Source: Ensifer sp. IC4062
GTDB lineage: Bacteria > Pseudomonadota > Alphaproteobacteria > Rhizobiales > Rhizobiaceae
Reading direction: 5' to 3'
Assembly: GCF_020193575.1 (NCBI RefSeq)
Contig: NZ_JADYVD010000001.1
Coordinates: 62,001-126,000, forward strand
Length of the DNA stretch: 64,000 nt
Notes under the pieces: model-generated
What the model saw: the letters and a program-made list of their open reading frames with translations, nothing else
Told to the model about the DNA's origin: nothing
Database searches by the model: none
Shown here: positions 17,502 to 27,945 of the stretch, one piece after another
How the letters are laid out: every line of letters begins with the position of its first letter
Position numbering within the stretch: position 1 is the stretch's first letter
Position numbers and translations under genes: made by a program

Positions 17502-17530
17502 CTTGCAATTTGCAGCGATGAAGCGTATAT
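17502..17530 (+). promoter_or_regulatory. Predicted promoter of the rimP-nusA-infB operon
   Basis: CTTGCA, 17-bp spacer, GTATAT. The -10 box differs from the rhizobial CTATAT at one position and the -35 box is identical to that predicted for ffs. Transcription would begin near 17537, giving an 83-nt leader to the rimP TTG start. Confidence 0.5.
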
Positions 17531-17560
17531 GAGCCTCAAATTCTTGATCGGTTAGATGAA

Positions 17561-17590
17561 GAGTGGGCCCGTCAGGACCCGCTCTTTTTT
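17561..17590 (+). terminator. Terminator-like hairpin in the rimP leader (possible attenuator)
   Basis: GAGTGGG pairs with CCCGCTC (7 bp, one G-U), with an inner CC/GG, directly followed by six T. No plus-strand gene ends upstream (the neighbour is divergent), so the hairpin lies between the predicted promoter and the rimP ribosome binding site. It may attenuate the operon. Confidence 0.6.
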
Positions 17591-17619
17591 ATTAGCCGGT
17601 CCGATGAGGAGACGATCGT

Positions 17620-18237
17620 TTGTCCGATAAGACAACGGCTGAAAATGCAAATGAACCGCGGCTGATCACCGAAACCGGTCTCGATCAGCGCGTTGCCGAC
17701 ATTATCGAGCCTGTGCTCGTGCAGATGGGCTTCCGCCTCGTGCGCGTCCGCATGTCCGGCCAGAACGGCTTGACGCTGCAGATCATGACGGAGCGCAATG
17801 ATGGCACCATGACCGTCGAGGATTGCGAAGAGGTCTCCAAGGCTATTTCGCCTGTCCTCGATGTGGAAGATCCGATCGACAAGGCGTATCATCTGGAAGT
17901 GTCGTCGCCGGGCATCGACCGCCCGATGGTACGCAAGTCCGATTTCGTCCGCTGGCAGGGCCATCTGATGAAATGCGAGACTTCGGTGATGGTCGAAGGT
18001 CGCAAGCGGTTTCGTGGCAAGATCGTGTCGGTGGACGAAGACGGCTTCCGTCTCGAGCGGGACCAGCCCGCCTACGGTGAGGAAGCGGTGGTCGCAATCC
18101 CGTTCACGGCGCTTTCGGATGCCCGGTTGATCCTGACCGACGACCTGATCCGCGACGCGTTGACGGCCGACAAGAAGGCGAAGGCCGCGCGCGCCGCCAA
18201 CCAGAATTTCGAAGACGAAGATTCACCTATCGAATAA
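17620..18237 (+). CDS. rimP: Ribosome maturation factor RimP
   Basis: A 205-residue RimP, needed for 30S subunit maturation. The N-terminal domain holds [20 protein letters not shown] and [11 protein letters not shown] (the family signature, about residues 91-101); the C-terminal SH3-like domain follows. The start is TTG at 17620, chosen because AGGAG lies exactly 8 nt before it and the next ATG is deep inside the domain. First gene of rimP-nusA-ylxR-infB, all closely spaced on the plus strand. Confidence 0.95.
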   Translation: MSDKTTAENANEPRLITETGLDQRVADIIEPVLVQMGFRLVRVRMSGQNGLTLQIMTERNDGTMTVEDCEEVSKAISPVLDVEDPIDKAYHLEVSSPGIDRPMVRKSDFVRWQGHLMKCETSVMVEGRKRFRGKIVSVDEDGFRLERDQPAYGEEAVVAIPFTALSDARLILTDDLIRDALTADKKAKAARAANQNFEDEDSPIE

Positions 18238-18283
18238 GGCAGGGCGCGCTTCAAAGGCCCCTGCAACCAGACGGAGACAAGAT

Positions 18284-19894
18284 ATGGCAGTCAGTGCTAA
18301 CCGGCTCGAACTTCTGCAGATCGCAGATGCTGTGGCACGCGAAAAGGTGATCGACCGCGAGATCGTTCTGGCCGCAATGGCGGATGCGATCCAGAAGGCG
18401 GCTCGCTCGCGTTATGGCTCGGAGTCGAACATTCGCGCGGACATCAATTCGAAGACCGGCGAAATCCGTCTGCAGCGCCTTCTGGAAGTGGTCGAGAAGG
18501 CGGACGATTATTCGACGCAGATCCCGCTGGAGCTTGCGCGTGATCGCAATCCCGACGCCAAGATCGGCGATTTCATCGCGGATCCGCTGCCGCCGATGGA
18601 TTTCGGCCGTATCGCCGCTCAGTCGGCCAAGCAGGTGATCGTGCAGAAGGTTCGGGAAGCCGAGCGTGACCGCCAGTACGAGGAATTCAAGGACCGCGTC
18701 GGCGAGATCGTCAACGGCACGGTGAAGCGCGTCGAATATGGCAACGTCATCGTCGATCTTGGCCGGGGCGAAGGCATCATCCGTCGCGACGAGATGATCC
18801 CGCGCGAAAACATGCGCTACGGCGACCGCGTCCGCGCCTTCGTCTACGATGTCCGCCGTGAACAGCGCGGGCCGCAGATCTTCCTGTCGCGCACGCATCC
18901 GCAGTTCATGGTCAAGCTCTTCACCATGGAAGTGCCGGAAATCTATGACGGTATCATTCAGATCAAGTCGGTTGCCCGCGATCCGGGCTCGCGCGCCAAG
19001 ATCGCCGTCGTCTCCAACGACTCGTCGATCGATCCGGTCGGCGCCTGCGTCGGTATGCGCGGCTCCCGCGTCCAGGCCGTCGTCGGCGAGCTTCAGGGCG
19101 AGAAGATCGACATCATTCCGTGGTCGCAGGATCCGGCCTCCTTCATCGTCAATGCCCTGCAGCCGGCGGAAGTCGCCAAGGTCGTTCTCGACGAGGATGC
19201 CGAGCGCATCGAAGTGGTGGTTCCGGACGAGCAGCTCTCGCTCGCCATCGGCCGCCGCGGCCAGAATGTCCGCCTTGCCTCTCAACTGACCGGCTGGGAT
19301 ATCGATATCCTGACCGAGCAGGAGGAAAGCGAGCGCCGTCAGAAGGAATTCAACGAGCGGACCCAGCTCTTCATGGAAGCACTCGATGTTGACGAGATGG
19401 TCGGCCAGGTGCTCGCCTCCGAAGGCTTTGCGCAGGTCGAGGAACTCGCCTATGTTGATCTCGATGAGATTTCGTCGATCGATGGTTTCGACGAAGAGAC
19501 GGCGACCGAGATCCAGACCCGCGCCCGCGAGTATCTGGACAAGATCGAAGCCGAGATGGACGCCAAGCGCAAGGAACTCGGCGTTGCCGATGAACTGCGC
19601 ACGATCGATGGGCTGACCAGCCAGATGCTGGTTGCGCTCGGCGAAGAGGGCATCAAGACCGTCGAGGACTTTGCCGGTTGCGCTGCCGACGATCTCGTCG
19701 GCTGGAGCGAGCGCAAGGACGGCGAGACCAAGCGCTTCGAGGGCATCTTCTCGAAGTTCGAGGTAACCCGTGAAGAAGCCGAGGCGATGATCGTCCAGGC
19801 GCGCCTTGCCGCCGGCTGGATCACCGAAGAAGATCTGGCAAGCGAGGCGGAAGAACCGATCGAGGTCGCCGAAGGCGCCGAGCAGGACGCCTGA
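18284..19894 (+). CDS. nusA: Transcription termination/antitermination factor NusA
   Basis: A 536-residue NusA. The N-terminal RNAP-binding domain begins [19 protein letters not shown]. An S1 domain ([17 protein letters not shown]) and two KH domains follow ([20 protein letters not shown] and [20 protein letters not shown]). Helix-hairpin-helix C-terminal repeats include [16 protein letters not shown]. It binds RNA polymerase and influences pausing, intrinsic termination and antitermination. It lies 46 bp after rimP, with GGAG before the ATG. Confidence 0.97.
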   Translation: MAVSANRLELLQIADAVAREKVIDREIVLAAMADAIQKAARSRYGSESNIRADINSKTGEIRLQRLLEVVEKADDYSTQIPLELARDRNPDAKIGDFIADPLPPMDFGRIAAQSAKQVIVQKVREAERDRQYEEFKDRVGEIVNGTVKRVEYGNVIVDLGRGEGIIRRDEMIPRENMRYGDRVRAFVYDVRREQRGPQIFLSRTHPQFMVKLFTMEVPEIYDGIIQIKSVARDPGSRAKIAVVSNDSSIDPVGACVGMRGSRVQAVVGELQGEKIDIIPWSQDPASFIVNALQPAEVAKVVLDEDAERIEVVVPDEQLSLAIGRRGQNVRLASQLTGWDIDILTEQEESERRQKEFNERTQLFMEALDVDEMVGQVLASEGFAQVEELAYVDLDEISSIDGFDEETATEIQTRAREYLDKIEAEMDAKRKELGVADELRTIDGLTSQMLVALGEEGIKTVEDFAGCAADDLVGWSERKDGETKRFEGIFSKFEVTREEAEAMIVQARLAAGWITEEDLASEAEEPIEVAEGAEQDA

Positions 19895-19899
19895 TCACG

Positions 19900-20592
19900 A
19901 TGACAGCGGAAACCGATGCTGACACCCTGCCTTCGGACAAGGGTCCGAAGGACCGGAGCGGCAGCACCCGAACCTGCATCGTCAGTCGCGAGAGCGGTTC
20001 GCCGGACGAGTTGATCCGCTTCGTCGCGGGCCCTGACGGACGCGTTGTCCCGGACCTGAAGCGGCAGCTTCCCGGGCGCGGATGCTGGATCAAGGCGGAG
20101 CGGCCGCTTGTCGAGAAGGCGGTGGCGAAGAAGCTTTTCGCCCGTGCCCTGAAGGCCGATGTCACGGCCGACGCGGCGCTGGCGGAAGACGTTGACAGGC
20201 TGCTTGCCGAGCAGCTTGCCGGAATGATGAACATGGCGCGCAAGGGCGGCCAGTTCGTTTCCGGGGCGATGAAGACGGAACAGGCGGTGCGTGGGCTTGC
20301 GGCGCTTGCCGTCTTCCACGCCAGCGATGCGGCCGCCGACGGTGTCCGCAAGATCGATCAGGCTCGCAAGGCGATGAGTTTCGTCGCCGACGATGAAAAG
20401 GAAATAGCCGCATTTCGCCCCTTCACGGCGGCGGAAATGGATCGGCTTTTGGGAAGTAATGCTTTTATCCATGCCGCAGCGCTTGCAGGGCAGGCGGGTG
20501 AGGGTGTAGTGAAGCGCGCAATCATGCTCGAAAAGTACCGAGGATCCGTCCCGGTCCGGGCCGAAGGCGGCGCTGGCAAGCCACAGCAATGA
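19900..20592 (+). CDS. YlxR (DUF448) RNA-binding protein fused to an L7Ae-like domain
   Basis: A 230-residue protein. Residues 20-90 are a YlxR domain with RTCIVSRESG and GRGCWIKAER. The C-terminal half (about 105-200) has the alternating helix/strand pattern of a YlxQ/L7Ae-type RNA-binding domain (ARKGGQFVSGAMKTEQAV, LAVFHASDAAADGVRKID). In Firmicutes these are two adjacent genes between nusA and infB; here they are one protein, as is usual in alphaproteobacteria. The start is 5 bp after the nusA stop. Confidence 0.88.
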   Translation: MTAETDADTLPSDKGPKDRSGSTRTCIVSRESGSPDELIRFVAGPDGRVVPDLKRQLPGRGCWIKAERPLVEKAVAKKLFARALKADVTADAALAEDVDRLLAEQLAGMMNMARKGGQFVSGAMKTEQAVRGLAALAVFHASDAAADGVRKIDQARKAMSFVADDEKEIAAFRPFTAAEMDRLLGSNAFIHAAALAGQAGEGVVKRAIMLEKYRGSVPVRAEGGAGKPQQ

Positions 20593-20697
20593 TACGCGTC
20601 ACCGGCAAGGGCCGGCATCGCGAGCATTGTTTGAGACAATTTGGAAGACAGGGTCAGGTGTTTCGCATCCGGCCCTGATCGCTAGGAACGGAACGGA

Positions 20698-23367
20698 ATG
20701 ACCGATAACAAAGACGACAAGACACTCAGCGTAGCGGGCAAGAAGACGCTGACCCTGAAACCCTCCGGGGTTCAGCAGGGGACAGTGCGTCAGGACATGG
20801 GCCGCGGCCGCACCAAGGCGGTCGTGGTCGAGACCAAGAAGAAATTCGGTCTGGCGCGTCACAAGGACGAGCGGCCGATCACGCCGGCTGCTGCGACGCC
20901 TGCCGCCCGCCAGACCGAACAGCGGCCCGTTCCGCCGCAGCCGTCCGGACGCCCTGCGCCGCAGCCGCAGCCGCATCAGCCGCGCCAGGAGCAGAACCGT
21001 TCGCGTGTCGGCGTCGTGCTGAACGATCTTTCCGCAGGCGAGATCGAGGCCCGCCGCCGCGCGCTCGCCGAAGCGCAGATCCGTGACGCCGAGGAAGCGA
21101 AGCGCCGCGCCGAAGAGGAAGTCCTCCGTCGGCGCGAGGAAGAAGAACGTCTCGCCCGTGAAAAGGAAGAGGCTGCTCGCCGCGCCGCCGAAGAGGCAGC
21201 GCGCCCGGCGGCCGTCGCCGAAAAGGTCGAGGAAGAGCGGCCGGCCGCTGCTGCGCCCGCCGTTACGGCCGAACGCCGTCCCGACACACGGCCGCAACCC
21301 CCGCGTCCGGCTCCGGCCGCCCCGCAGGCGCCGGGCGGAGCCGCGCTGCGCGGCCGCCGTGCCGGCGACGATGAAGAGGAAGACCGCGGCTCGCGCGGCG
21401 CCGGTCCCGCCCGGGGCAAGGTCGCACGTCCGGAGCCCGCGAAGCCGGTGACGCGTCCGAAGGGCGATGATGGCCGTCGCCAGGGCAAGCTGACATTGAC
21501 GGCCGCCGTCGACGAGGATGGCGGTCAGCGCGGGCGTTCGCTCTCGGCGATGCGTCGCCGGCAGGAAAAATTCAAGCGCAGCCAGATGCAGGAGACCCGC
21601 GAGAAGATCTCGCGCGAGGTCGTTCTGCCGGAGACCATCACGATTCAGGAGCTGTCGCAGCGCATGTCCGAACGCGCCGTCGACGTCATCAAGTTCCTGA
21701 TGAAGGAAGGCCAGATGATGAAGCCGGGCGACCTGATCGATGCCGATCTCGCCGAACTCATCGCCGGCGAATTCGGCCACACGGTCAAGCGCGTCTCGGA
21801 GTCGGATGTCGAAGAGGGCATCTTCAACATCGCCGACACCGAAGAGAACCTGGAGCCGCGCCCGCCGATCGTCACGATCATGGGTCACGTCGACCACGGC
21901 AAGACGTCGCTGCTCGACGCGATCCGCCACGCCAACGTGGTTGCCGGCGAAGCCGGCGGCATCACCCAGCACATCGGCGCCTATCAGGTCGAGCAGAGCG
22001 GTCAGAAGATCACCTTCATCGACACGCCCGGCCACGCCGCCTTCACGGCCATGCGTGCCCGCGGTGCCCAGGCGACGGACATTGCCGTCCTCGTCGTGGC
22101 GGCTGATGACAGCGTGATGCCGCAGACGATCGAGTCGATCAATCACGCCAAGGCGGCCAACGTGCCGATCATCGTGGCGATCAACAAGATCGACAAGCCG
22201 ACGGCGAACCCGCAAAAGGTCCGCACCGAGCTGCTGCAGCACGAGGTCTTCGTTGAATCGATGGGCGGTGAAGTTCTCGACGTCGAAGTCTCGGCGAAGA
22301 ACCAAACCAACCTCGATAAGCTGCTTGAGGCGATCCTGCTGCAGGCGGAAATCCTCGACCTCAAGGCCAATCCGAACCGGACGGCTGAGGGTACGGTGGT
22401 CGAAGCCGAGCTCGATCGCGGCCGCGGCGCGGTTGCGACCGTTCTCGTCCAGAAGGGTACGCTCACGCCTGGCCAGATCATCGTTGCCGGCGACCAGTGG
22501 GGTCGCGTGCGCGCCCTGGTCAACGACAAGGGCGAGCATGTGAAGTCCGCGGGCCCGTCGACCCCGGTCGAGGTCCTCGGTCTCTCCGGTACGCCGGCCG
22601 CCGGCGACAAGTTCGCGGTCGTCGAGAACGAAAGCCGTGCGCGCGAGATTTCCGAATATCGCCAGCGGCTTGCACGCGAAAAGGCGGTTGCGCGCCAGTC
22701 CGGCTCGCGCGGTTCGCTCGAGCAGATGATGAGCCAACTCCATGCTTCCGGCATGAAGGAGTTCCCGCTGGTCATCAAGGGCGACGTGCAGGGTTCGATC
22801 GAAGCGATTGCCGGCGCTCTCGAAAAGCTCGGGACCGACGAGGTTCGGGCGCGCGTCGTGCATTCGGGCGCGGGTGGTATCACCGAGTCGGATATCTCGC
22901 TCGCCGAAGCCTCGAACGCCGCGATCATCGGCTTCAACGTCCGCGCCAACAAGCAGGCGCGCGATGCAGCCGAGCGTGCCGGCATCGAAATCCGCTACTA
23001 CAACATCATCTACGATCTGGTGGATGACGTGAAGGCGGCGATGTCCGGTCTGCTGTCGCCCGAACGGCGCGAGACCTTCCTCGGCAATGCCGAGATCCTG
23101 GAGGTGTTCAACATCACCAAGGTCGGCAAGGTCGCGGGTTGCCGTGTCACCGAGGGCAAGGTGGAGCGTGGCGTCGGCGTCCGTCTGGTGCGCGACAACG
23201 TCGTCATCCACGAGGGCAAGCTCAAGACGCTCAAGCGCTTCAAGGACGAAGTCTCGGAAGTTCAGGCCGGCCAGGAATGCGGCATGGCCTTCGAGAACTA
23301 CGAGGACATCCGCGCCGGCGATACGATCGAGTGCTTCCGCGTCGAACACGTTACGCGCACACTCTAA
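20698..23367 (+). CDS. infB: Translation initiation factor IF-2
   Basis: An 889-residue IF-2, the GTPase that brings fMet-tRNA to the 30S subunit. A long charged, Pro/Arg/Glu-rich N-terminal region (about residues 45-260, with [20 protein letters not shown]-type coiled coil) precedes the IF2_N domain. The G domain begins near residue 394 with GHVDHGKTS, then DTPGHAAF and NKIDKP. Domains II-IV follow, with [15 protein letters not shown] near residue 770. AGGAACGGA precedes the ATG. Confidence 0.97.
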   Translation: MTDNKDDKTLSVAGKKTLTLKPSGVQQGTVRQDMGRGRTKAVVVETKKKFGLARHKDERPITPAAATPAARQTEQRPVPPQPSGRPAPQPQPHQPRQEQNRSRVGVVLNDLSAGEIEARRRALAEAQIRDAEEAKRRAEEEVLRRREEEERLAREKEEAARRAAEEAARPAAVAEKVEEERPAAAAPAVTAERRPDTRPQPPRPAPAAPQAPGGAALRGRRAGDDEEEDRGSRGAGPARGKVARPEPAKPVTRPKGDDGRRQGKLTLTAAVDEDGGQRGRSLSAMRRRQEKFKRSQMQETREKISREVVLPETITIQELSQRMSERAVDVIKFLMKEGQMMKPGDLIDADLAELIAGEFGHTVKRVSESDVEEGIFNIADTEENLEPRPPIVTIMGHVDHGKTSLLDAIRHANVVAGEAGGITQHIGAYQVEQSGQKITFIDTPGHAAFTAMRARGAQATDIAVLVVAADDSVMPQTIESINHAKAANVPIIVAINKIDKPTANPQKVRTELLQHEVFVESMGGEVLDVEVSAKNQTNLDKLLEAILLQAEILDLKANPNRTAEGTVVEAELDRGRGAVATVLVQKGTLTPGQIIVAGDQWGRVRALVNDKGEHVKSAGPSTPVEVLGLSGTPAAGDKFAVVENESRAREISEYRQRLAREKAVARQSGSRGSLEQMMSQLHASGMKEFPLVIKGDVQGSIEAIAGALEKLGTDEVRARVVHSGAGGITESDISLAEASNAAIIGFNVRANKQARDAAERAGIEIRYYNIIYDLVDDVKAAMSGLLSPERRETFLGNAEILEVFNITKVGKVAGCRVTEGKVERGVGVRLVRDNVVIHEGKLKTLKRFKDEVSEVQAGQECGMAFENYEDIRAGDTIECFRVEHVTRTL

Positions 23368-23387
23368 TATTCGTCCGGTTGGAGATT

Positions 23388-23425
23388 GTGCGGGCGCCGG
23401 CTCCTGTTCGGCGCTCGCACTTTTT
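23388..23425 (+). terminator. Rho-independent terminator after infB
   Basis: GTGCGGGCGCCG and CGGCGCTCGCAC form a 12-bp stem with one G-U pair, followed by five T. It would end the rimP-infB transcript before rbfA-truB. Confidence 0.75.
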
Positions 23426-23548
23426 GAAGCGAGCTTAGAAGGACGTGGGAGGTTCTCCGCCCGCATCCCGCATTTCATTGAAATCGATCGCGTCTGTGAT
23501 CTTGGGCGAATTCGATCCAAGATCATGACGTGATCCGAGGTAAGCACG

Positions 23549-23956
23549 ATGACCAGATCCACATCCTCCGCTCCTTCCCAGCGCATGCTGCGCGTGGGCG
23601 AACAGGTGCGCGCCGCGATCACGCAGGTTCTGCAGCGTGGCGAGGTGCGCGATCCATTGCTCGAAAAGACGGTGATTTCCATTTCCGAGGTGCGCATGTC
23701 GCCGGATCTGAAGATCGCCACAGCCTATGTCACCCCGCTCGGCATGAGCGACCATGGCGCGATCATCGAGGCATTGAACCGGAACGCCAAGTTCATCCGT
23801 GGACGGCTGGGACCACAGCTCCGGCAGATGAAATACATGCCGGACGTCCGTTTCAGGGACGATACGAGCTTCGACAATTATCAGAAGATCGACGCGCTGC
23901 TGCGCTCGCCGGAGGTCAGCCGCGACCTCGATTCCGATACCGACGACGAAGAATAA
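23549..23956 (+). CDS. rbfA: Ribosome-binding factor A
   Basis: A 135-residue RbfA that assists late 30S maturation. The single KH-like domain shows [40 protein letters not shown] and [18 protein letters not shown], ending in an acidic tail. GAGG lies 7 nt before the ATG. The gene is separated from infB by a terminator and 180 bp, so it may have its own promoter; truB follows after 9 bp. Confidence 0.95.
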   Translation: MTRSTSSAPSQRMLRVGEQVRAAITQVLQRGEVRDPLLEKTVISISEVRMSPDLKIATAYVTPLGMSDHGAIIEALNRNAKFIRGRLGPQLRQMKYMPDVRFRDDTSFDNYQKIDALLRSPEVSRDLDSDTDDEE

Positions 23957-23965
23957 GAAAGACCC

Positions 23966-24901
23966 ATGTCCAAACCGCGCAAACCCAAGGGTCGCCCGAT
24001 CTCGGGCTGGCTGATCCTCGACAAGCCGCTCGACTTTGGTTCCACCGAGGCCGTTTCCAAGATCAAGTGGCTGTTCAAGGCGCAGAAGGCGGGTCACGCC
24101 GGCACGCTCGATCCGCTCGCCTCCGGCATGCTGCCGATCGCGCTCGGTGACGCGACGAAGACTGTCCCCTACGTGATGGACGGGCGCAAGATCTACGAGT
24201 TCACCGTCGCCTGGGGCGAGGAGCGGACGACCGACGATCTTGAGGGCGAAGTCGTCCGCTCGTCCGCAGAGCGGCCGACCGAAGAGGCGATCCGGGCCCT
24301 CCTGCCGAGATATACCGGTGTGATCAGCCAAGTGCCGCCGCAATTTTCGGCAATCAAGATCGACGGCGAACGCGCCTACGATCTCGCCCGCGATGGGGAA
24401 GCGGTGGAAATTCCAGCTCGCGAGGTGGAGGTCTTCCGGCTTTCACTGATCGGATGCACGCCGCATCTCGCCCATTTCGAGATCGAATGCGGCAAGGGAA
24501 CCTATGTTCGCTCGCTTGCGCGCGACATGGGCCGCGATCTCGGCTGCTTCGGGCATATCGCCTCGCTGCGCCGCACTTTCGTGGCTCCCTTCGGCGAGGA
24601 TGACATGGTGCCGCTTGCCGACCTCGTGGCGTTGGAGAAGATCGAGGACGATGGCGAGCGGCTCGCCGCGTTAGATGACTTCCTGATCGAGACGGGCGAG
24701 GCTCTTTCCGAGCTGCCGCACATCGCCGTCAACGACGATCAGGCCCACCGCCTCAAGATGGGCAATCCGATTATCCTGCGCGGCCGCGACGCACCGCTGC
24801 CCGCTCCCGAGGTCTATGCGACGGCGCGCGGCAAACTCGTAGCGATCGGCGAGATCGCCGAAGGCGAATTCCGGCCGAAGCGGGTGTTTGCCACGTCGTG
24901 A
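23966..24901 (+). CDS. truB: tRNA pseudouridine(55) synthase
   Basis: A 311-residue Tru[15 protein letters not shown] at the N-terminus and [20 protein letters not shown] (the catalytic Asp lies in GTLDPLA) are diagnostic. [19 protein letters not shown] and [19 protein letters not shown] follow. It converts U55 to pseudouridine in the T loop of tRNAs and acts as an RNA chaperone. Nine bases separate it from rbfA. Confidence 0.97.
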   Translation: MSKPRKPKGRPISGWLILDKPLDFGSTEAVSKIKWLFKAQKAGHAGTLDPLASGMLPIALGDATKTVPYVMDGRKIYEFTVAWGEERTTDDLEGEVVRSSAERPTEEAIRALLPRYTGVISQVPPQFSAIKIDGERAYDLARDGEAVEIPAREVEVFRLSLIGCTPHLAHFEIECGKGTYVRSLARDMGRDLGCFGHIASLRRTFVAPFGEDDMVPLADLVALEKIEDDGERLAALDDFLIETGEALSELPHIAVNDDQAHRLKMGNPIILRGRDAPLPAPEVYATARGKLVAIGEIAEGEFRPKRVFATS

Positions 24902-24914
24902 CCCGGCGGTACTA

Positions 24915-24996
24915 CTTCCTTAAGGGATAAAGACATGCAGCGATTCAACGCGCTGCATGGTCCTTTGCGCGCCTAAAAGACGCACGGCGCTGCAGC
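24915..24996 (+). repeat. RIME1-like repeat, shortened, copy 5
   Basis: AGACATGCAGCGATTCAACG and a TGGTCCTTTGCGCGC/GACGCACGGCGCTGCAG right palindrome. The left half of the first palindrome is reduced. It follows truB; the remaining about 230 bp to the histidine kinase holds nothing I recognise. Confidence 0.65.
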
Positions 24997-25224
24997 GGTT
25001 TGCGTTTGGCGAAACGCTGACGCATGATCGCGGGAGACGATTCGATCTATTCGGCGCAAGCTGCGGATATGGCCGTTCGCGGCAGTCGGGGCCAATCCGA
25101 GATCGCGATTTTGCCATGCGCGTCAACCCGAAGTGGTTGTGCGGCCGACGCGCGGGAGCGCACGGGACCTCGTTTGATCGTTGGCCACCGGCGGCGCGAC
25201 GATAGACGGTGAAAGGCGGCCCGG

Positions 25225-26949
25225 GTGACTGAGGTGTCAAGGAAGGACCACGGAGAAACTTCGCACGGCGGCTTGCAGGCTGCCGCGGCCTTCGTTCGGG
25301 ACCGTCTCCGCCGGCCGTTCAGCTTCTATCTTATGTCGTTGCTGCTGATCGCGATCATCCCTTCCTTCATCTTCTCCTTCGTCATCCTGAAACGCAGCAT
25401 GGACGCGCAGGAGCAGGTCGTGACATCCCTCCTGAAGGCCTCGACCGGCTCCGTCGCGCGCATCATCGAGCGCGAGGTTGAGGGCATGCTGACGACGCTC
25501 AAGGTTCTGTCGACATCGAGTGCGATGGAACTGCGCGACATGCGCGCCTTTTACAACCGCGCTTCCGTCGCCCTGGCCGACACCGATTCCAATCTGATTG
25601 TCATAGACAGGAACCACAATCAGAGACTGAACACCCACCTTCCCTTTGGTGCGCCGCTCGGACAGGCGTCCGATCCGGAATCCATCGAACTTGCCTTCAA
25701 GAACAATGGTCCGCTCGTCTCCGGCGTGTTTTTTGACAGCACCGACGGGCGATGGGCATTCAATGTCTATCTTCCGGTCAGTCTGCCAACCGGGGAGAGC
25801 TATCTGTTGGCCTTGACGCAAGACGCTGACGGGATGGCGAAGGCCGTCAATCGCGACACCCTGTCGCCCGGCTGGAATGCTGCCCTGGTGGATGGCAGCG
25901 GCAGAGTGATCGTGTCTTCCGATGCGGCGGTCAAACCGGGTGACGCCTTCTTCCTCGAGAAGCTGCCGGCGATCAGCATCGGCGTCGCCAACATCAGCGA
26001 AAAGGGCGCCGACTACCGTGTCGCGACCGAGTTTTCCATCCTGACCGGATGGCGCATCGTTGCCTGGGCGCCGCGTGCCGTTGTCGACGCGCCGATACTG
26101 TGGTCGTTCCTCTGGTTGTCGCTTGGCGGCATCATCTTCGCAAGCATCGCGGTCGCGGGTTCGCTGACAATCGCGCGCCTGTTGTCGCAGGGGGTGAAGC
26201 TGCTTGCCATGGATGCGCGCCGGCTTGGTGCCGGCGAGCCGATAAAGCCGCGTCGATATGTGATCACCGAGGTCGAGGACGTATCGAGCGCGTTCGCCCG
26301 GGCGGCTGCGGCGCGCGCCAAGGCCGAAGGGGAGATCCGCTTCCTGATGAGAGAGGTCGCACACCGCTCCAAGAACCAGCTCACAGTCATTCAATCGATG
26401 CTGAATCAGTCCTCCTCTTCCACCGAGAGCGCCTCGGAATTCGCGGAGGCGTTTCGAAAGCGCATCGCCGGGCTTGCTCGGTCGACGGACCTGATGGTCG
26501 CCAACGCCGCCCTTGGCGTCGATTTCCGTGAACTGGCGCAGAACCAGCTGCAGCCTTTTGCTCCGGACGATCCGCAGCGCATCGTCCTCAGCGGTCCGGA
26601 CTTGCGGTTGGAAACACAGGTCGCGCAGATGCTCGGCATGGCACTGCACGAACTTGCGACCAACGCGACCAAATATGGCGCACTTGCCAACGCGACCGGT
26701 ACCATCAGGCTCGATTGGTCTGTATCGGATGGAATGATCGCTATCCGTTGGCGCGAGGAGGGAGCGGATATTGCGCCGCCGAAACAAACCTCCGAGCGAA
26801 CGGGCTTCGGAACGGTTGTGCTCGAGCGCATGCTCGGCATGGCGCTTGGGGCCGAACTCGAAAGGACGATGCACCCGGACGGCATCGAATGGACCATCCG
26901 AATTCCGCGCGACAGCAGGAGCGACGTACCCGCCGAAGCCGGAAGATGA
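25225..26949 (+). CDS. HWE-family sensor histidine kinase with dCache sensor
   Basis: A 574-residue membrane kinase. TM1 is at about 33-55, an extracytoplasmic dCache-like sensor at 60-285, TM2 at 292-316, then a HAMP-like linker. The phospho-acceptor is H380 in REVAHRSKNQL. The N-box reads HELATNATKYGAL (475-487) and the family-defining WxE is W509-R-E511. No response regulator is adjacent, so it is an orphan kinase; in alphaproteobacteria many HWE kinases feed the general stress response. GTG start behind GAAAGGCGGCCCGG. Confidence 0.87.
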   Translation: MTEVSRKDHGETSHGGLQAAAAFVRDRLRRPFSFYLMSLLLIAIIPSFIFSFVILKRSMDAQEQVVTSLLKASTGSVARIIEREVEGMLTTLKVLSTSSAMELRDMRAFYNRASVALADTDSNLIVIDRNHNQRLNTHLPFGAPLGQASDPESIELAFKNNGPLVSGVFFDSTDGRWAFNVYLPVSLPTGESYLLALTQDADGMAKAVNRDTLSPGWNAALVDGSGRVIVSSDAAVKPGDAFFLEKLPAISIGVANISEKGADYRVATEFSILTGWRIVAWAPRAVVDAPILWSFLWLSLGGIIFASIAVAGSLTIARLLSQGVKLLAMDARRLGAGEPIKPRRYVITEVEDVSSAFARAAAARAKAEGEIRFLMREVAHRSKNQLTVIQSMLNQSSSSTESASEFAEAFRKRIAGLARSTDLMVANAALGVDFRELAQNQLQPFAPDDPQRIVLSGPDLRLETQVAQMLGMALHELATNATKYGALANATGTIRLDWSVSDGMIAIRWREEGADIAPPKQTSERTGFGTVVLERMLGMALGAELERTMHPDGIEWTIRIPRDSRSDVPAEAGR

Positions 26950-27219
26950 CGGCAAGGCAGAGGGGCGCGGACGTTTTTCAACGGCTTGCCGGATAGCACA
27001 CTCAATTCCCGGAAACCGGCGGGGTGCGCCTTCAGCAAACCGGCAATTGAAGTGTGGCGTGTCGCCTCTGAACGCCGGGTTCCATGGCCCTTTCCTTTTC
27101 GATCCAATTCGTTTATAGGCACGCCAGCGAAAGGCACTGCCTCTCGTATGAACGGCCGCGGCTGGACGACATCCCGGCTGCCGGCGACCCCCAAATCCTC
27201 GAAACGAAAGGATCATCCG

Positions 27220-27489
27220 ATGTCGATTACTGCAGAGCGCAAGGCTCAGCTCATCAAGGAATTCGCGACCGCCGAAGGCGACACCGGTTCTCCGGAAGTC
27301 CAGGTTGCGCTCCTGACGGAACGGATCAACAACCTGACCGAACACTTCAAGGGCCACAAGAAGGACAACCATTCCCGCCGTGGTCTTCTCGCGATGGTTT
27401 CCAGCCGCCGTTCGCTCCTCGACTATCTGAAGAAGAAAGACGAAGCGCGCTACAGCAAGCTGATCAACGCCCTGGGCATCCGTCGTTAA
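27220..27489 (+). CDS. rpsO: 30S ribosomal protein S15
   Basis: An 89-residue S15 of standard length: [39 protein letters not shown] and [19 protein letters not shown] are fully typical. It binds 16S rRNA helices 20-22 early in assembly. The ATG at 27220 is preceded by GAAAGGATC; a longer open frame upstream is not part of the protein. It is followed by a strong terminator and by pnp, the usual rpsO-pnp order, but with 456 bp in between. Confidence 0.98.
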   Translation: MSITAERKAQLIKEFATAEGDTGSPEVQVALLTERINNLTEHFKGHKKDNHSRRGLLAMVSSRRSLLDYLKKKDEARYSKLINALGIRR

Positions 27490-27500
27490 ACGACCTGACT

Positions 27501-27530
27501 GGCGGATCGCTTGCGGTCCGCCGGTTTTTT
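27501..27530 (+). terminator. Rho-independent terminator after rpsO
   Basis: GGCGGATCGC and GCGGTCCGCC-type arms form a GC-rich hairpin with a G-U pair, followed by GG and six T. Confidence 0.8.
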
Positions 27531-27548
27531 ATCGGGCGCTTGATCGCC

Positions 27549-27655
27549 TGCTGCATGCTTCCTTAAATCGGGGCCGATTAAAGGATAGAAGCGTGCGGAA
27601 ATTCAAAGTGCTGCTGCGACTGTTGTGCGTCTGAAAAGACGCAACCGCGCTGCAG
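27549..27655 (+). repeat. RIME1-like intergenic repeat, copy 6
   Basis: Full length but diverged: CTGCATGCTTCCTTAAATCG, GTGCGGAAATTCAAAGTGCT and a GTCTGAAAAGAC central hairpin ending CGCTGCAG. It lies between rpsO and pnp; the 290 bp after it carry no gene I can support. Confidence 0.75.
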
Positions 27656-27945
27656 AAATTGCCTCTCCGCTGGCGCCTGAGGCGCGAGGATTGGAGAGAA
27701 CGTCCAGCGAACCGGATGGGCCGGTATCGCGGATCAACCGATGGCCCGTCATGGGGCAGGATTGCAGGATGCTTCGGCGCCCGCGTGCCGAGAGCCGCCA
27801 CGCGGGCAGCACGCCGAGACGGAACCGAGCCGGTTTGTTTTGAAGCCTCCCGTTGTCTTGCCCGTGATGCGCCACCACCAAGCGGCTTTCAGATCATCCG
27901 CGCTGCAACAGCCGCGGAAGGTCTCCCGCACACGAAGGACAGAAC

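Noticed and set aside
20599-23721. A 1040-codon open frame antisense to infB
   Set aside because: It mirrors the strongly supported infB in the complementary frame; the sequence is Arg/Asp/Leu-rich with no domain, a usual shadow in GC-rich DNA.
25237-27372. A 711-codon open frame antisense to the histidine kinase and rpsO
   Set aside because: Runs against two well-supported genes and has no recognisable domain.
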